64,000 nt of DNA from Boletus sp. NGJ. Its lineage: Eukaryota; Basidiomycota; Agaricomycetes; Boletales; Boletaceae. The position numbers and the translations under genes were made by a program. Positions within the stretch are counted from its first letter, which is position 1; each line of letters opens with the position of its first letter. Below, one piece after another: positions 1 through 11,443 of the stretch. Below the pieces are notes generated by a model. It worked only from the letters and a program-made list of their open reading frames with translations, was not told the origin of the DNA and did not search any database. The stretch covers positions 372,001 through 436,000 of the forward strand of contig JAGTXK010000103.1 in assembly GCA_019096195.1 (NCBI GenBank), read 5' to 3'.

Positions 1-515
1 TCTTTGCGTACCTGCTTGAGCGTCGGGCGATGGTGATGTACGGTGTCGACCATCATTAAACCTGATAGCGACCACGGCACCGCGCTCGAGTGGCTCACAA
101 GGAACCAGCTACACCGAGTGGTTAGTATCAAGACCAGAGATGGTGCAACCCCTCAGATCTTTTGGCCGTGTTGGAAGATAATTTTTTGCCAGGAGTGCCT
201 GACATGGATGTAGGCGTGTGAAAACCGATTCAGATGAACTTCTTAGAAGTATACCGAGCCAACTGACGCTCAAGGTCTTCCAGTCGTTCCAAGCTGTGGA
301 TGAGACCTACAAGACGCACCATAAACGAGTCCTGGTGGCGGTATGGTCAGGACTCACGCTGTGCAAGCTGCCCGCGACCTTGTGAATGTATCTCCGAAGC
401 GATCACACGAGCACCACCACGAATATTTAAGTAATAAGACCTTTTTCCTTCTTTTCCATTCTCAAACAATTTCCAGAGTCTTACTCTAGGCTACTTTCCG
501 AGGCTCCACTTGAAG
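1..515. other. No gene seen; upstream region of the F-box gene
   Basis: I see no convincing coding frame or RNA gene here. The last ~100 bases are AT-rich and pyrimidine-rich and probably hold the promoter and 5' leader of the gene that starts at 516. Confidence 0.5.
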
Positions 516-2174
516 ATGCATGATGTCCTACTCATATCGGAGATCTGCCGAGAAATATGCGGAGTGTTGGACCAATCATCTCTCCCTGTAATAGCGCGGA
601 CTTGTCGCGCACTCCACGACCCAGCTCTAGACGAGTTGTGGAGGGACATGTACAGCATTTACCCCTTCGTGCATCTCTTGACCCAGGCTACGCCCGAGGA
701 GAGCCAACAGGCAAGTCCAAGTTCTTGCCCTTTGTCCACACCAATCTAAATTCGGTGCTACCGGCAGACTTCTATTCGGTGTCTAACTCCGCAGCAATGG
801 ATGACGCTGCGCAAATATTCAGCACGCACCCGAGCGCTCTACATGTGCATGATCGACGACGCACCCTATTTCGACCGATTTCCATGTCTCTCAAACCCAC
901 CTGATCCCGACTCCTTCTTCCCGAACTTGCGAACCATCGCATGGTATCCTGACAATCACTTGGCAATGCTACCCTTTCTTCACTTCCTGTGTGGGCCTGC
1001 ATTAACATCGCTATCTGCGGAGTTCGCTACTGACTCAGCTAGTCTTGCAATGGTGGCGGGTTTGGGAATTATTTGTCCAAACATCACCGACATATCGATT
1101 TCCGCGTCAAGCGAAACTCTTAGCGATGATCTGGCGAATGCGCTGTCGACGTCAATCTGTCACTGGAAAGACCTCAAACACGTTTCATGTGATGACCTCA
1201 CAATCTCAGCTATGGAACACCTTAGTCAAGCGAGGAACTTGGAGTCGTTGACTGCGTGTGCCTCCGGGCGCATATCGTCATTTTCTCAAGCCCTCGGTGT
1301 GCAAGAACTGTCTTTCCCCCGCCTCCAACACCTTCACTTATACACGGGACTATTGTCGACGACAACTGTTTGTTTTAGGGGTCTTCGCCTAGCATTGAAT
1401 GAGTTCAGGCTCGATCTCTTCGATGCAAAAGATGTGTTTTCCGGCTCGTCTTGTTTGCGGGAATTATTCACAGCACTCGTGGAGGCTTGTTCGCATGCTT
1501 CTCTCACGAAGCTGTATCTCTGCGTTATCTGTCCATATTTCCCGTCCCCAGCTTCGGTCGCAACGATACGCGACATCAGACCTCTCTTCAATTTCACCAA
1601 CCTCCGAGTTGTTTCTCTGGAGGGACTCTCCACATTCACATTAGACGACGACGACATTGCAGAGCTAGTGTCTACTTGGCCAGGCATCGAAGAACTCGTG
1701 CTCTCGACGTACGTGGATCATCCCAACGCGTCCCTGCCAACCTTCCAGTCACTCCTCCGTTTGGTCCGCTCTTGCCCCAAACTAAGGGCGCTCTCGCTCG
1801 TCGTTGACATGACAAAATTAGTCACACCATCCCTTTGCGTGGTTGGATGTGACGTACGTTCAGACAATCTACAGGATCTTTGCCTCGGAAATTCCCCGAT
1901 CGGTTCGCCCACCGCCGTCGCTCACATGTTGCACAGTCTCTGTCCTGCATTAACACAAGTTGATTTGAGCGTATGGAATAAGGAACCCCTGAACCGGCTT
2001 CCTCGGCGAGATCGGTACGAGACGTATTGGGGAACAGTGAACATCGAGCTTCAAAATTTGAGGGGGATAGACACGAGGCAAGTGAGTCTTGATTCATTTC
2101 CACAGTTGCGTTTCCGTTGTTCTGATCCCGAATTAGTGCCGACCATTAATTGGTGGTCTAGACTAGTAATTTAG
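516..2174 (+). CDS. F-box / leucine-rich-repeat-like protein, 2 exons
   Basis: The N-terminus (MHDVLLISEICREI, then CRALHDPALDELW) matches the F-box style of basidiomycete proteins, in which a short F-box recruits an SCF ubiquitin ligase through Skp1. The rest, about 450 residues, is rich in Leu with irregular LRR-like units (for example LRVVSLEGL and CPKLRALSLVV) that would bind the substrate. The first ATG in frame is 516. A stop interrupts the frame near 747, so an intron is required. The best model removes 711-794, which keeps phase 0 and joins PEESQQ to QWMTLRKYSARTRAL, the usual 'RaRRVR' region of such proteins. Its donor is GC (CAG|GCAAGT) and its acceptor is GCAG, so this is a GC-AG intron. 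Substrate unknown. Such genes are highly multiplied in Agaricomycetes. Confidence 0.75.
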
Positions 2175-3097
2175 ACGGAGACCAGCTTTTTATTTCATTC
2201 CGATACTTATAGCACACCATTTATTTGTAGGTCCTCTCACGGTGTGGGACTTACTGAAACCGCGCGTTTCAGTACAAATATAATCCTTCGATCCGACTTT
2301 GAAACGGCAGGATCTATCATCTCCGTGCACATTCTTGCAGGGATTCTCTTGTGACCCCAGAGAAATATGTATCTTCCATCGCCTCCCTGAACCCTTATCC
2401 AGCCCACGCTGATCTGTGACCAGAAATTCTCACTTCTTCTGAGCCAGGGCAGTGCGTCGATGACTCGCACATATTTCTTTCGACAGTGTAGGTGTTGATC
2501 AGCTTCAAGAACCTCGCAAGAGCATTTCAGCTCGACACGGTCTCATTTCCTCTACCTCGCTTCCTCGGCAGGACAACAAAAGCGCGGAGGTAATCTTCGA
2601 GAACTTTCCTTTTGTGCGTCAGCGCTATAAGGAGGTCATCTTCAGCGACTCGACGTTGTGCGTTGGTTGCGTGATGGCATGGAGGGGTCATTTAGAGCTA
2701 TTGAGTGACCATGGGACGCATGGAAAGGCCATCTTCGATCGCAAGTTCAATTCATGTCGACGACACGCCCCGTAACATGTAAGGTCGTGTGCATGAATAC
2801 GGCCTCCCTCAGGCTACGCTGGCATGTCTCGTCGGCAAATGATGTACACCGAGAACGAGTAAGCAAAGCCGATGGTCATCGTGCCAAGCAGGCAGAAGAC
2901 GTGAACCCGGCTGTGTCATGCACGCTAATTACGATTGGACAAAAAATAAACCAGTTGCCTTGCACCTCATAAGTTTTTGAAATGCAAGCGGAACCCCGTG
3001 CGTGATTTTTACAGCAAATGGATCCAGGATGGAATCTGGCAGCGGAGTTGAACGACAGAAATACATTACGGTTCTAGGAAACGATATGTTGGTCCCC
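2175..3097. other. Intergenic, no gene recognised
   Basis: This holds the 3' flank of the F-box gene and, from the other side, the 3' flank of the VPS3844-like gene. Short open frames exist on both strands but show no family motif, no sensible start context and no continuation by splicing. Confidence 0.5.
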
Positions 3098-4283
3098 TCA
3101 TTCTCTCCGCACTCCCCCGGCAACACCACCCGTCAGGATGCTCGGCAGTTCATGGTCGTTAATTGCATACAGCAAGGACACAGAACCGCCCATCAGCAAA
3201 ATCAGGGTGATCACGGTACCAGTGATCAAGACGAATGGGCTAGGAAGATCGTGTTGGGACGGACAGCAAGACACAACAAGCCGAGAAAGAAACCCACCCG
3301 CTAACGTCCCTCCGCTCGCACATCTCACCTGCCCAATTCTGGACTTTGCCTGCTTCGCTGATGGTGGTCGTACAGGCACAGACGAAACATTCCTGTCCTG
3401 CACGTGTTGTATTTGTGCACTGTCCGTGTCCAGAGCAATCGTTCGTCACATCGGTGCAGGCAAGCAAGGAGCTGAAACAAGACGAGAGCGCTTTTACGGG
3501 CTGAAGAGAAGGTGTGACCTCGGCAGACTGATCAGCAAGTAGAGGGTTCCTTCTCTGAATGCTCGGCGCATGCGTCACCAATGCGAAGTGAACCAACTTG
3601 TCGGCCAGCGCGGCCTCGATGACAGCCTGCAAGGTTTGGATGGCGAGTTTGTATTGTTCGCTGGACGTGCCATACGACGCTGCGAGCTTGGGGATGCCTG
3701 ACAACTCGAGCGCCGCAAAACGATCAGACCCGGGTGTCGAGTCGAGGTAGTCTACGAGAGTCGACATTTCGGCCAAAAATGCTTCGTTGGCCGGTGTTGG
3801 GGCAGAAAAGATATCGAGCATATGAGGGATGCCTTGGATCGGGATGGAAGGTCCACTGGCCACATACGTGTATACATGCGAAGCGCGTCGACTACATGTC
3901 TTGAGAAACGATGGTAGTGATTGCGATTGGAATTCTGAGAACGAAAACGATTGCTTCAACGTCGACGGAACAATGTCTGTACTGAAATGAGTGGAAATCG
4001 GGCAGGACGTTCATGCCACCTACCATGAGCATATGCTTCGTCAACGAGTAACAGCAAGGCACTCTGGTCGCCTTGCCCCACGAATTCGCGTTCCCTCAAC
4101 AAATGGTTCAACCGCCCTGGCTGATTGACGGCCTCAAACTGTTCGAGGCCAAGGTGAGCTGCTAGGACAAGATTTGCCTGCTGCGGAGAGAGGCGAGATG
4201 GAAGAGATTCTGGTGGATTGAGAAAAACCGTAGCAGCCTGCGAAAGGCTGAAGAAGAGGAAAGTTGCTAGCAGTCTATACATC
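3098..4283 (-). CDS. VPS3844 (DUF3844)-type vacuolar sorting membrane protein
   Basis: Type I membrane protein. The signal peptide starts at the ATG at 4283 (MYRLLATFLFFSLSQA). A lumenal domain of ~290 residues follows, then a Cys-rich DUF3844 module (CSGHGQC, CFVCACTT, then GEMCERRDVSG). One transmembrane segment (PFVLITGTVITLILLMGG) lies near the end, before a short tail. Two introns are needed. The first joins EAYAHG to STDIVPSTLKQSF with donor GTGGCA. The second sits just before the membrane segment (GG|GTGGGT...CTAG|C), so the module and helix become contiguous. Family knowledge: the conserved C-terminus defines a fungal ER/vacuolar-sorting protein family of poorly known mechanism. An upstream in-frame TTG is not used. 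The gene is convergent with the F-box gene. Confidence 0.8.
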
Positions 4284-5784
4284 CTGGCCAACACCAGACT
4301 CGGCTACGAACGTCGAGGAGAATAACTAGTTCGTGTTGACGCCTGTTTGTTATACCCACTTTGCCCACTCAGCCAATCATACATCGACTACTCAACCAAG
4401 AAATTTATCCACAACATTCACAGCTCGCCATCCGGAGCCTGAGAGGACAGTTGCACCTCACCTGGACCGGGTGGCTTCTTGAAATCAACTTCCCCAACGG
4501 CCAGAAATCCTAAGCTTTCGGTGGGCCCAGATGCCGCCAGCCAACCTGATTACGATTACGCACTCGTCTGAGTCACGCAAAAGTTGGGGTGAGTATGGAC
4601 TAACTTCAAAGGATGCGATACCTCTTTGTGACAGTAGCAGCCAATTTTCCATTCCACCCAACCCCCCGCCATAGACGGCCTGCGGTTGGATGGATGCACC
4701 CGCGACGCTAACCCCGGACCCAATCCCATCGGGAACTTTCGAGGCAGAGTTCGATCTAGCCGGCAAGAATTAGCTCAGGGACGTGCACGAATACAGACAT
4801 GCCCCACTTTGAATGATGCAGGATATGCGACATGCTCGCAGCTCGCAGGAGTGTCCATCCGTGAGGGTTCAGGTATTCAAGTGGCAGCCAATGCTACTCT
4901 AACTTGGACCCACTACAGAATCAATCACCGGAAATAACTCGACACGAGGGCGAAGGCATGCACCTCGAACGAGATTGTTGAACGTGTTCGGCTTAACACA
5001 AGGTTTCAGCTGGTTATCAGTTGTACGGTTCGTGCAATTCAATTATGATACAGTTAGTCCTAAAGAGGGTGGAATGGAAGAACTACCACTTTTGTTCACA
5101 GGCTTACCACTGATATACGTTGCCCCACAGCGGCCCAGTGAAGTTCTCGGCAAGCAACCAAACGCTTTTTGTTGTAAAATGGGCCCGACGCACTGGGTCA
5201 ACACGACCCCAGATCCGCCGGGAATTGAGAACAAACTCGTCTTGAGACAGGGCATTACGCCAACCTTTTACATTACGATTGGGCTCCCCTGCTGGTTCGG
5301 CGCGGGCGCTATCTGCCAAACCCCGCAGGGCGTATCGGTAACACGGTTTATGTAAGTACCTCAGCACCTCACCCCAGTAGCAGTTCTGTAACGTATGACG
5401 TTTACAAGTATTGGGAATGATGATCAGAAGGAAAGAAATAGAAAATAGAGAAGCAAGATAATTAACCTTCTTCGCTTGCCCAGAGATAACATCTTTGTTC
5501 CGACTTACAAGGGATTATGCGAACGTGACAATGTCTACAGATATTTATCAGACCGCTTCCCGAATCCCCGCATGACGTTTGATTGAACATCTTGCCTTAC
5601 ATACACCGTTATCAACTGGAGCAGAATCTCCAGCGACCGTATCTGTATCGATGATTGTACTATTGGCTCCCAAAGATCAGCTCAGAGCTGGAGCTGCGGT
5701 GGTGATGTGGTCTGTGCGTGGGAACCCCCAACTTGATGCCCTGCTGAGTTTGAATTTGCAAGCTTGTCCTGTTAGTCATTGAAC
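4284..5784. other. Intergenic; possible decayed secreted-protein gene
   Basis: On the + strand, 4440-5360 holds short coding-like pieces (LHLTWTG near 4450; ITITHSSESRKSW near 4545; CDSSSQFSIPPNPPP near 4625; VKFSASNQTLFVVKWA near 5135). They resemble the 'LTWTGG..PY' beta-sandwich secreted proteins common in basidiomycetes. They lie in different frames with stops between, and I could not join them with good splice sites. This is probably a relic, or a multi-exon gene I cannot resolve. Confidence 0.25.
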
Positions 5785-5792
5785 TATAAAAG
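5785..5792 (+). promoter_or_regulatory. TATA box of TOA1
   Basis: TATAAAAG lies 63 bp before the TOA1 start codon and is followed by a pyrimidine-rich leader. The match to the TATA consensus is perfect. The assignment rests on spacing only. Confidence 0.5.
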
Positions 5793-5854
5793 CTCCCTCT
5801 CTGCCTCCCACCACCTCCTGTTTGCTGTACCTGACACTGTCGGCGTCGTTCACA

Positions 5855-7086
5855 ATGTCGAATAAGATTGTGGTGAGCTGCTCGCCCGACCTTGGTTGTA
5901 GTAGTCCAGTCAGGTAACAGAGAAATTTTTGAGCCTTCCATCTACCGCGCTGTCATAGACGAAGTCATTGCCGCCATTAAGCCCGAATTCGACGAATATG
6001 GCGTTAGCGAAGACGTCCTAGCTGAATTGCAACATGTGAGTGGTCGTTGATCCGTTGGTTGAGTGTTTGATTTGGGTTGGGTTGACCGTTCCCTCCCGTA
6101 GAAATGGCAAAGCAAAGTCGTTGCTTCACACGTCGCTGAGTTTGAGCCGCAACCACCGCAGGCTGCTCAGCATCATCCCGTTTACCCGCCTCATCCGATT
6201 CACATGATGCAGCATCATCCACACTATCCGGCTCCTCACAACCCATACGTGTCTCCCGCGCAACAACCGTCAGCACAAGTGAAAACTGAACCTGTGGATA
6301 GTCGGTACATCTTGAGTGGTCCTCCTGGGATGTCGCCCTACGCGCTGCCCCCTCTTCCTGGGCCTCAGCTAAACGGGGTGAAACCACCTGCATATCCGGG
6401 GGGGCAGCAGGGGGTATTATCTTTCTCCCCTCACCCACCGCATCTTGCGCGTCCCGCGGCTGTCCCGCGGCCATATATCCCTCCGGTACCGGCGGCCGCG
6501 GCCTCGCAACATGCCCCAGCTTCCACAGCAGCGGCAACAACACAGCAATCCGCTCCGTCTAATCAGACCACTCAACCTGCGGCCGCACCTCAGCCAGTGG
6601 CACAGGCAGCACGTCCAGCAGGTCAACAGATTCCTCAAGTCGACGGGCCCTCCATTTCGGATTCGGAATCACCATCCCCTCCGCCGAGTCAATCATATGC
6701 ACCTCACCCCTCCCACCCATCATTACCTCAACCCATGCAAATATCTAGTACGTCTCAAGCAGGGGATGAAGCAATAAACAGCGACTTGGATGACTCTGAC
6801 ACGGAGGGCGAGGAGGATGCAGAAGAAGGTGGCCAAGGAGATACCGACATCGTGTTCTGCACTTACGACAAGGTTTATTCACACGCTGAACCATATTTAT
6901 CGTCAGTCTCACTTAAGCATGGCAGGTCGGACGAGTGAAGAACAAGTGGAAATGTATCCTGAAGGACGGCATGATCCACATCAATGGCAAAGACTACCTA
7001 TTTACCAAATGCACGGGGTAAGAATCCGTTTGGTGCTTCTTGGCGAGCGATCTCTCAAACCATTCTGCAGTGAATTTGAATGGTAG
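5855..7086 (+). CDS. TOA1: Transcription initiation factor IIA large subunit (TFIIA alpha/beta)
   Basis: RNA polymerase II general factor; with Toa2 it stabilises TBP on the TATA box. Five exons: 5855-5872, 5934-6035, 6102-6872, 6926-7017 and 7071-7086. The N-terminal alpha four-helix region reads MSNKIV + PSIYRAVIDEVIAAI, then EFDEYGVSEDVLAEL and KWQSKV. A long Pro/Gln/His/Ala-rich linker follows, then an acidic stretch (DSDTEGEEDAEEGG). The conserved C-terminal beta-barrel strand is split over three exons: DIVFCTYDK, VGRVKNKWKCILKDGMIHI, then KDYLFTKCTGEFEW. All splice junctions restore the family sequence exactly, so the gene looks intact. The linker is where metazoan TFIIA is cut; no such site can be called here. 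Confidence 0.95.
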
Positions 7087-9884
7087 TCGTGCTCTTGGCA
7101 CTTTTTCCTGGGACCACGGTCGTTAGATTATCTGCATTGCGCATCGCTATTCTGCACATTTAAGTCATTACTCATCAGTGAGATCGTCGCTTATCATGTA
7201 CAATAGTAATACCATCCCATCATCATGCAGCGAAGGTCGAGATGATGCTCTGTGTGACAGACAGTCAGCAATCCCGAGAATTCTACCTTTACCCCTCTTG
7301 CAACGACCCGTTCCACGTCGTGCGTGACGACAGATCAAATTCTGTATACCATCTCCCCGCGGAAGTGTAAATCGTCCGAAACATCGCGCGAGAACTACCA
7401 AGGGTCGTTGGTGTCAAAACATCAACATCAAATCTCCGAGTCGATAGGCTCTCGATATCTTCAAGTTTGTGGGTCCGCGCAAACACACTTGTAATCTCGC
7501 TTCGCACTCGGTTGTCTGACACCACTGGAATGCGTGCTTCAAGTTGGGGAGGGTCGACGGCGAACAAGAGGTAGGAACGCATCGTTCATCTGTCCGGCAA
7601 CAACGGCAACCGATGGGGCACGATGACCTGACGTAGAACAAACGCACTCGACACGTGAAGAAACTCGAAGATCAGTTGAATTCCTACGACTGAATGTCCC
7701 CAACCCACACGTGTTATGCACTCACATCAAACGATTTTTTTGTTGGCAAGAGTTGTTTGGTCGGTTTGCCTTGGCCCCGTACTAGCCAATCAAATGCTAG
7801 TGAGGATGTTAACACGGGATCTACGGGGATCTGCATGACCATGCTCGCTGATCAGCCGACGTGTGACCAACAAGTTACAACAACAACTTCAACAACAACA
7901 ACGAAAAAGTCAGAGGCCTCACCGATTTCATATCAGATGGCATCGTGGAACAGAATTTACTCCAGAGACGTTCTCGAACCCTTGTTTCATCCTCGCAACC
8001 GACACGGATGAAAAACACGCGGTAAGAAGAGGGTGTTGGGCCGCACAAACGTAGCTCGTTGACGTTGTTCTATTCACTGATTCCCATTCGCTCGCGCCAT
8101 GTTTGGAGCTGTGGGTCTAGCATGAGCCTAGGCTGCCTCGCAAATGCCTCGTGTGGGGGGGGGAGAACGGTTATGAAAATCGGGGGCCTGGAGGAGTCCA
8201 TAAGAGACGTAGGGACGAAGAGTACTGCTACGGTCAACTCGACATTTTTCGCTGGCGGGACGCTTTCGAAATTGGAAATGAAATTTCCCGTTCGAAAGCG
8301 TCCTGCAGCTGGGAAGAAACACTGCCTCCTTCCGCGACCAGTTCCAAGAAGGGGGACATGAGCACCATGCAATGGATCGACTGACGCCCGCGAAGATGTC
8401 CGAAGGTTACCAATTCTAGGAGGCAAGTAATGAAAAGGGAGACAGGCTGCGATGAGAGAACCGACCAGGTAGGAGGGGGACGAAGTGGGTCGCTGGGTCC
8501 AGGCATCCCATTTTTTCATAGAGTTATCCGCCGATCGCCCAAAAGAAGATGTCCTTCACGTTTGCACCGTTCAGGTGAGTATTGATGCCCGGAATGATCC
8601 GCACAAGTCCATTTAAAGCTCGCGTCTGCAGATAGAACGGATAAGATCTCCAGCCGCTTCACATCGAGGGTACTTGACTCATAGGCTCAACAAAAGAAAC
8701 AAGGTTGGGGGTTCCCCGGCTTGTTGTGGAAAGCACGGCCTTAATCACCCAATCAGCAAACCCGGAGCGGAGGATGCTAAGGTGGTGGAACTTTGCTGAC
8801 ATATTGACAAAAATAGCGCCGTGTAACCCTGAGGGAAGCAAGGTTCTCATGGATATACAGGATCAGGCGGACGAACATCTTGCCTTCCCGGCTTGTACCC
8901 GCATGGGCATTGGAACAATCAGCTGTTAAACCCACTCGGCCATTCTCAGGCGAAGCGTTTCCCCTTTGATCCACGGGTGAAGATGAGCATGCCACGCGGG
9001 ACGAAATTGGTGCCGGATTATGGAAGGAGCGGTGAGTATTAGAAATTGAGCTTCGTCCATACGTCTGAAACCTGAAGGCCTGATACCGTCCCCATTGATT
9101 TAAATGGGGTGGGATAACGTCGAAGTTCGGGTCTTGAACGGTGCCGTCGATAAGAGGGTACAGATCACGAAACGGAAGCAACTGAAAGGATAACGCACCG
9201 CGGCTTTGTAATATTGAGTGCCTGGGAGGGTCACATTGATTCGACGCAAGTTACTAGAGAGGACCATTATTTCCCTCTGCGCTGGTTATCTAGAAACGTG
9301 ATGATCGTCATTTGCTTGATGGCTCGGTGCTGCCACGGCATCTGCGACCGTCCCGATAGGAAGATCTAGCGAAGGGTCGATATCACAGCGCCTAGGTTTG
9401 GCAATCGTATGGAAGGACCGGGTTAGCAGGAACATTTCAGAGCTGTGGGTGCGCCCAGACAACAGTTAACGTTGGCGTGGTTATACCTACCGACCGGGGT
9501 AGGAAGATGATGTGATGACGGACCTGAATTTATCTGTAATTGGAGTCAACGTATATGGCGGAAACAATACACAAGATTTTTGCATTTCGTCAGTGGGTAC
9601 AATTAAGCCAAATGCATAGCAATTGTTCACAGAACACGGGAAGCATTTAGTGTAGTTAGAGTACAAAAAAAAACTGGTCGTCCTACAGAGATTGGCTAGA
9701 ACATTCAGATTCTGGTCACCTCTGTAAGCCATCTCCTGAATCGGAAGGACATATCAAGACACTCTCCATGCATTGCCTTCGCTATTGCGGGTACCCGTTG
9801 TCGTGATTGCAAGCACTGTCGCTTTGTAGGCTAAGAGAGCAAGATAATTTATCACCGCTGCACGGGATAAGAATCCGAAAATAG
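7087..9884. other. 2.8-kb region with no resolvable gene; possible decayed F-box-like gene on the minus strand
   Basis: On the minus strand, about 9290 down to 8650 reads pieces such as NLRRINVTLPGTQYYK, NQWGRYQAFRFQTYG and AWHAHLHPWIKGETLRLRM, then LPSGLHGAIFVNMSAKF. They recall the LRR part of basidiomycete F-box proteins ('HWsRWrsf.l.tY...'). They change frame and contain stops. A further minus-strand open stretch at 7582-7289 (SYLLFAVDPPQLEARIPVV...) could belong to the same relic. No start, F-box or full set of splice sites was found. A GTT/CAA microsatellite lies near 7870-7905. The call is weak. Confidence 0.25.
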
Positions 9885-11443
9885 TCACCCGGACCGTGAT
9901 CCTAATGACCGCAGAGCCATATCGTCGACGGGGTTTCTGCGGTACGGGCGTCGCTGCAAAGAATGAAGTGGCGCAAGATCCACCCTGGACGATCCGATGG
10001 CACCTGCAGAATCCTCTGAAGTTCTCACCGCATAAAGTTGAGTGGGGAGTTCAGAGCGAAATAGCTGAGCAGGTGGTGGAAGAGAGATCTGAGAGTAATG
10101 GTTATGGGGGGATTGTGTGATTGCAGTTGGATGTGCGTTGGATGTGAGTATGTTTTCCTCTTGACCCGTATCGGGAATTGGTTGAAACATACCAACCGTA
10201 GATGGGGGTCGATCAAAATTTGAAGTAGATTCATGTACAGAGCTCGAATAAGTACAAGCTAACTCAGGTCGATACTGTGCACCCCTGTCTTCAACAGAAG
10301 AGCTGGTTGGTGCTGCAGCAGCAGGGCGGGATTGGGGGGCGGGATGGAGGATGGACGAATACTCAGCAGACCGACCCTGATCAAGAGTGACTCTCCGGTC
10401 TCTGCTCGGAGCATTGGATTGAGAATCAGGAATGCCCGGTAAAGATGAACGACGAAATTTGTACTCGATGTCCTCGGCCTCAGGTCTCAATGGGGGTAGT
10501 GTATGAAGGATTCCAAGAGACGGGAGGGGCGGAGGCACGGAGTATTGCGGCATTTCGGGAGAATGGTGGAAAGCAGGAGGATGGGAAGCCTGTGGACTAA
10601 CCCGATAAGGTTCCTGGGTGAACGTTGGTGGTGACGGCCCTGGGTAAGGGGTAGGTTGGGAAGGATATGCTGCAGGGAATGGGGCGTATGTTCGCGACAC
10701 GGAAGAGGGTACTTTATTAAAGACGTCCGTGCGGGCACGAGTATCATCCCCCTTGCGATTCTTGCTGACGCGGGTGCTCTGGAAGGTTCCCTCTGGCACC
10801 ACGAGCTCAGCAACGCCAGGAATATCGTCGATAGTACCGAGCTGGTCGACGGTTGCTTGTGTGAAATATGCAGCTATTCTGGATCAGGAAAAGACATACA
10901 ACAAATGTGTGGTTGAGAACTTACTCAGGTGCCATTTTCGGCGACCCTTTTCTGTTTCGACCCAAACTGAGTATGTTTGCTTTACTAAAGGGTCCCAGTC
11001 TCGCGGGGGTTGCTTATCGGAAGTGCTGAATCAGAACTACTGAGGCAAAAGAAACACATTTATTTGAGGACATATAGTTACCCCGAGTGACCCGCATCTG
11101 GAGGCGGGGTGTATTTTTCGTAGTAAAAGAGAAATTCCTGCAAATACAAAAATGAGCGGCTGCATGTGTCAATGGTAATAAAATGAGACCGCACGTCTCG
11201 CACGCGGGAGGGGCTCCAACGACGACCTTCAGTGAAGCGCTCGATGCCGAGACCGGTAATTTCAGTATGGGGACCCCTTTCCTCCCAGGCATAGACACAA
11301 CCTGAACGCAAGGCAAGGCGCTCGTCTGCGTCAAGCCGCCTGGTGATCATGGGCAGTACACGGCGTTGGACAGCATAGAAGATCTTGTGCGCGTCACGGG
11401 TTGAGCGGATACGAACATTGGTGCTAGTTGGGCACTGCTGCAT
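9885..11443 (-). CDS. Gti1/Pac2-family (WOPR domain) transcription regulator, copy 1
   Basis: WOPR proteins (S. pombe Gti1/Pac2, Candida Wor1, Histoplasma Ryp1) bind DNA through a bipartite WOPRa/WOPRb fold and switch development or nutrient programmes. Exons: 11443-11195, 11137-11082, 11039-10925 and 10873-9885. WOPRa: TRDAHKIFYAVQ, MITRRLDADERLALRSG, YAWEERGP, then RFTEGRRWSPSRVRD and EFLFYYEK. WOPRb: LVKQTYSVWVE, GRRKWHL + TAYFTQATVDQLGTIDD. The C-terminus (~300 residues) is Pro/Ser/Tyr-rich and probably disordered, as in the family. It begins with a basic patch (VSKNRKGDDTRAR). The intron after WHL leaves one base, so the acceptor must be the AATAG at 10874. A paralogue lies upstream on the same strand (13510-14664). 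Confidence 0.9.

Noticed and set aside
7160-7190. Second hammerhead core (CTGATGAG on the minus strand)
   Set aside because: No GAAA and no stem II/III pairing follow.
8070-8519. 149-residue minus-strand open frame
   Set aside because: No domain, no start context and no link by splicing to neighbours; could at most be part of a decayed gene.
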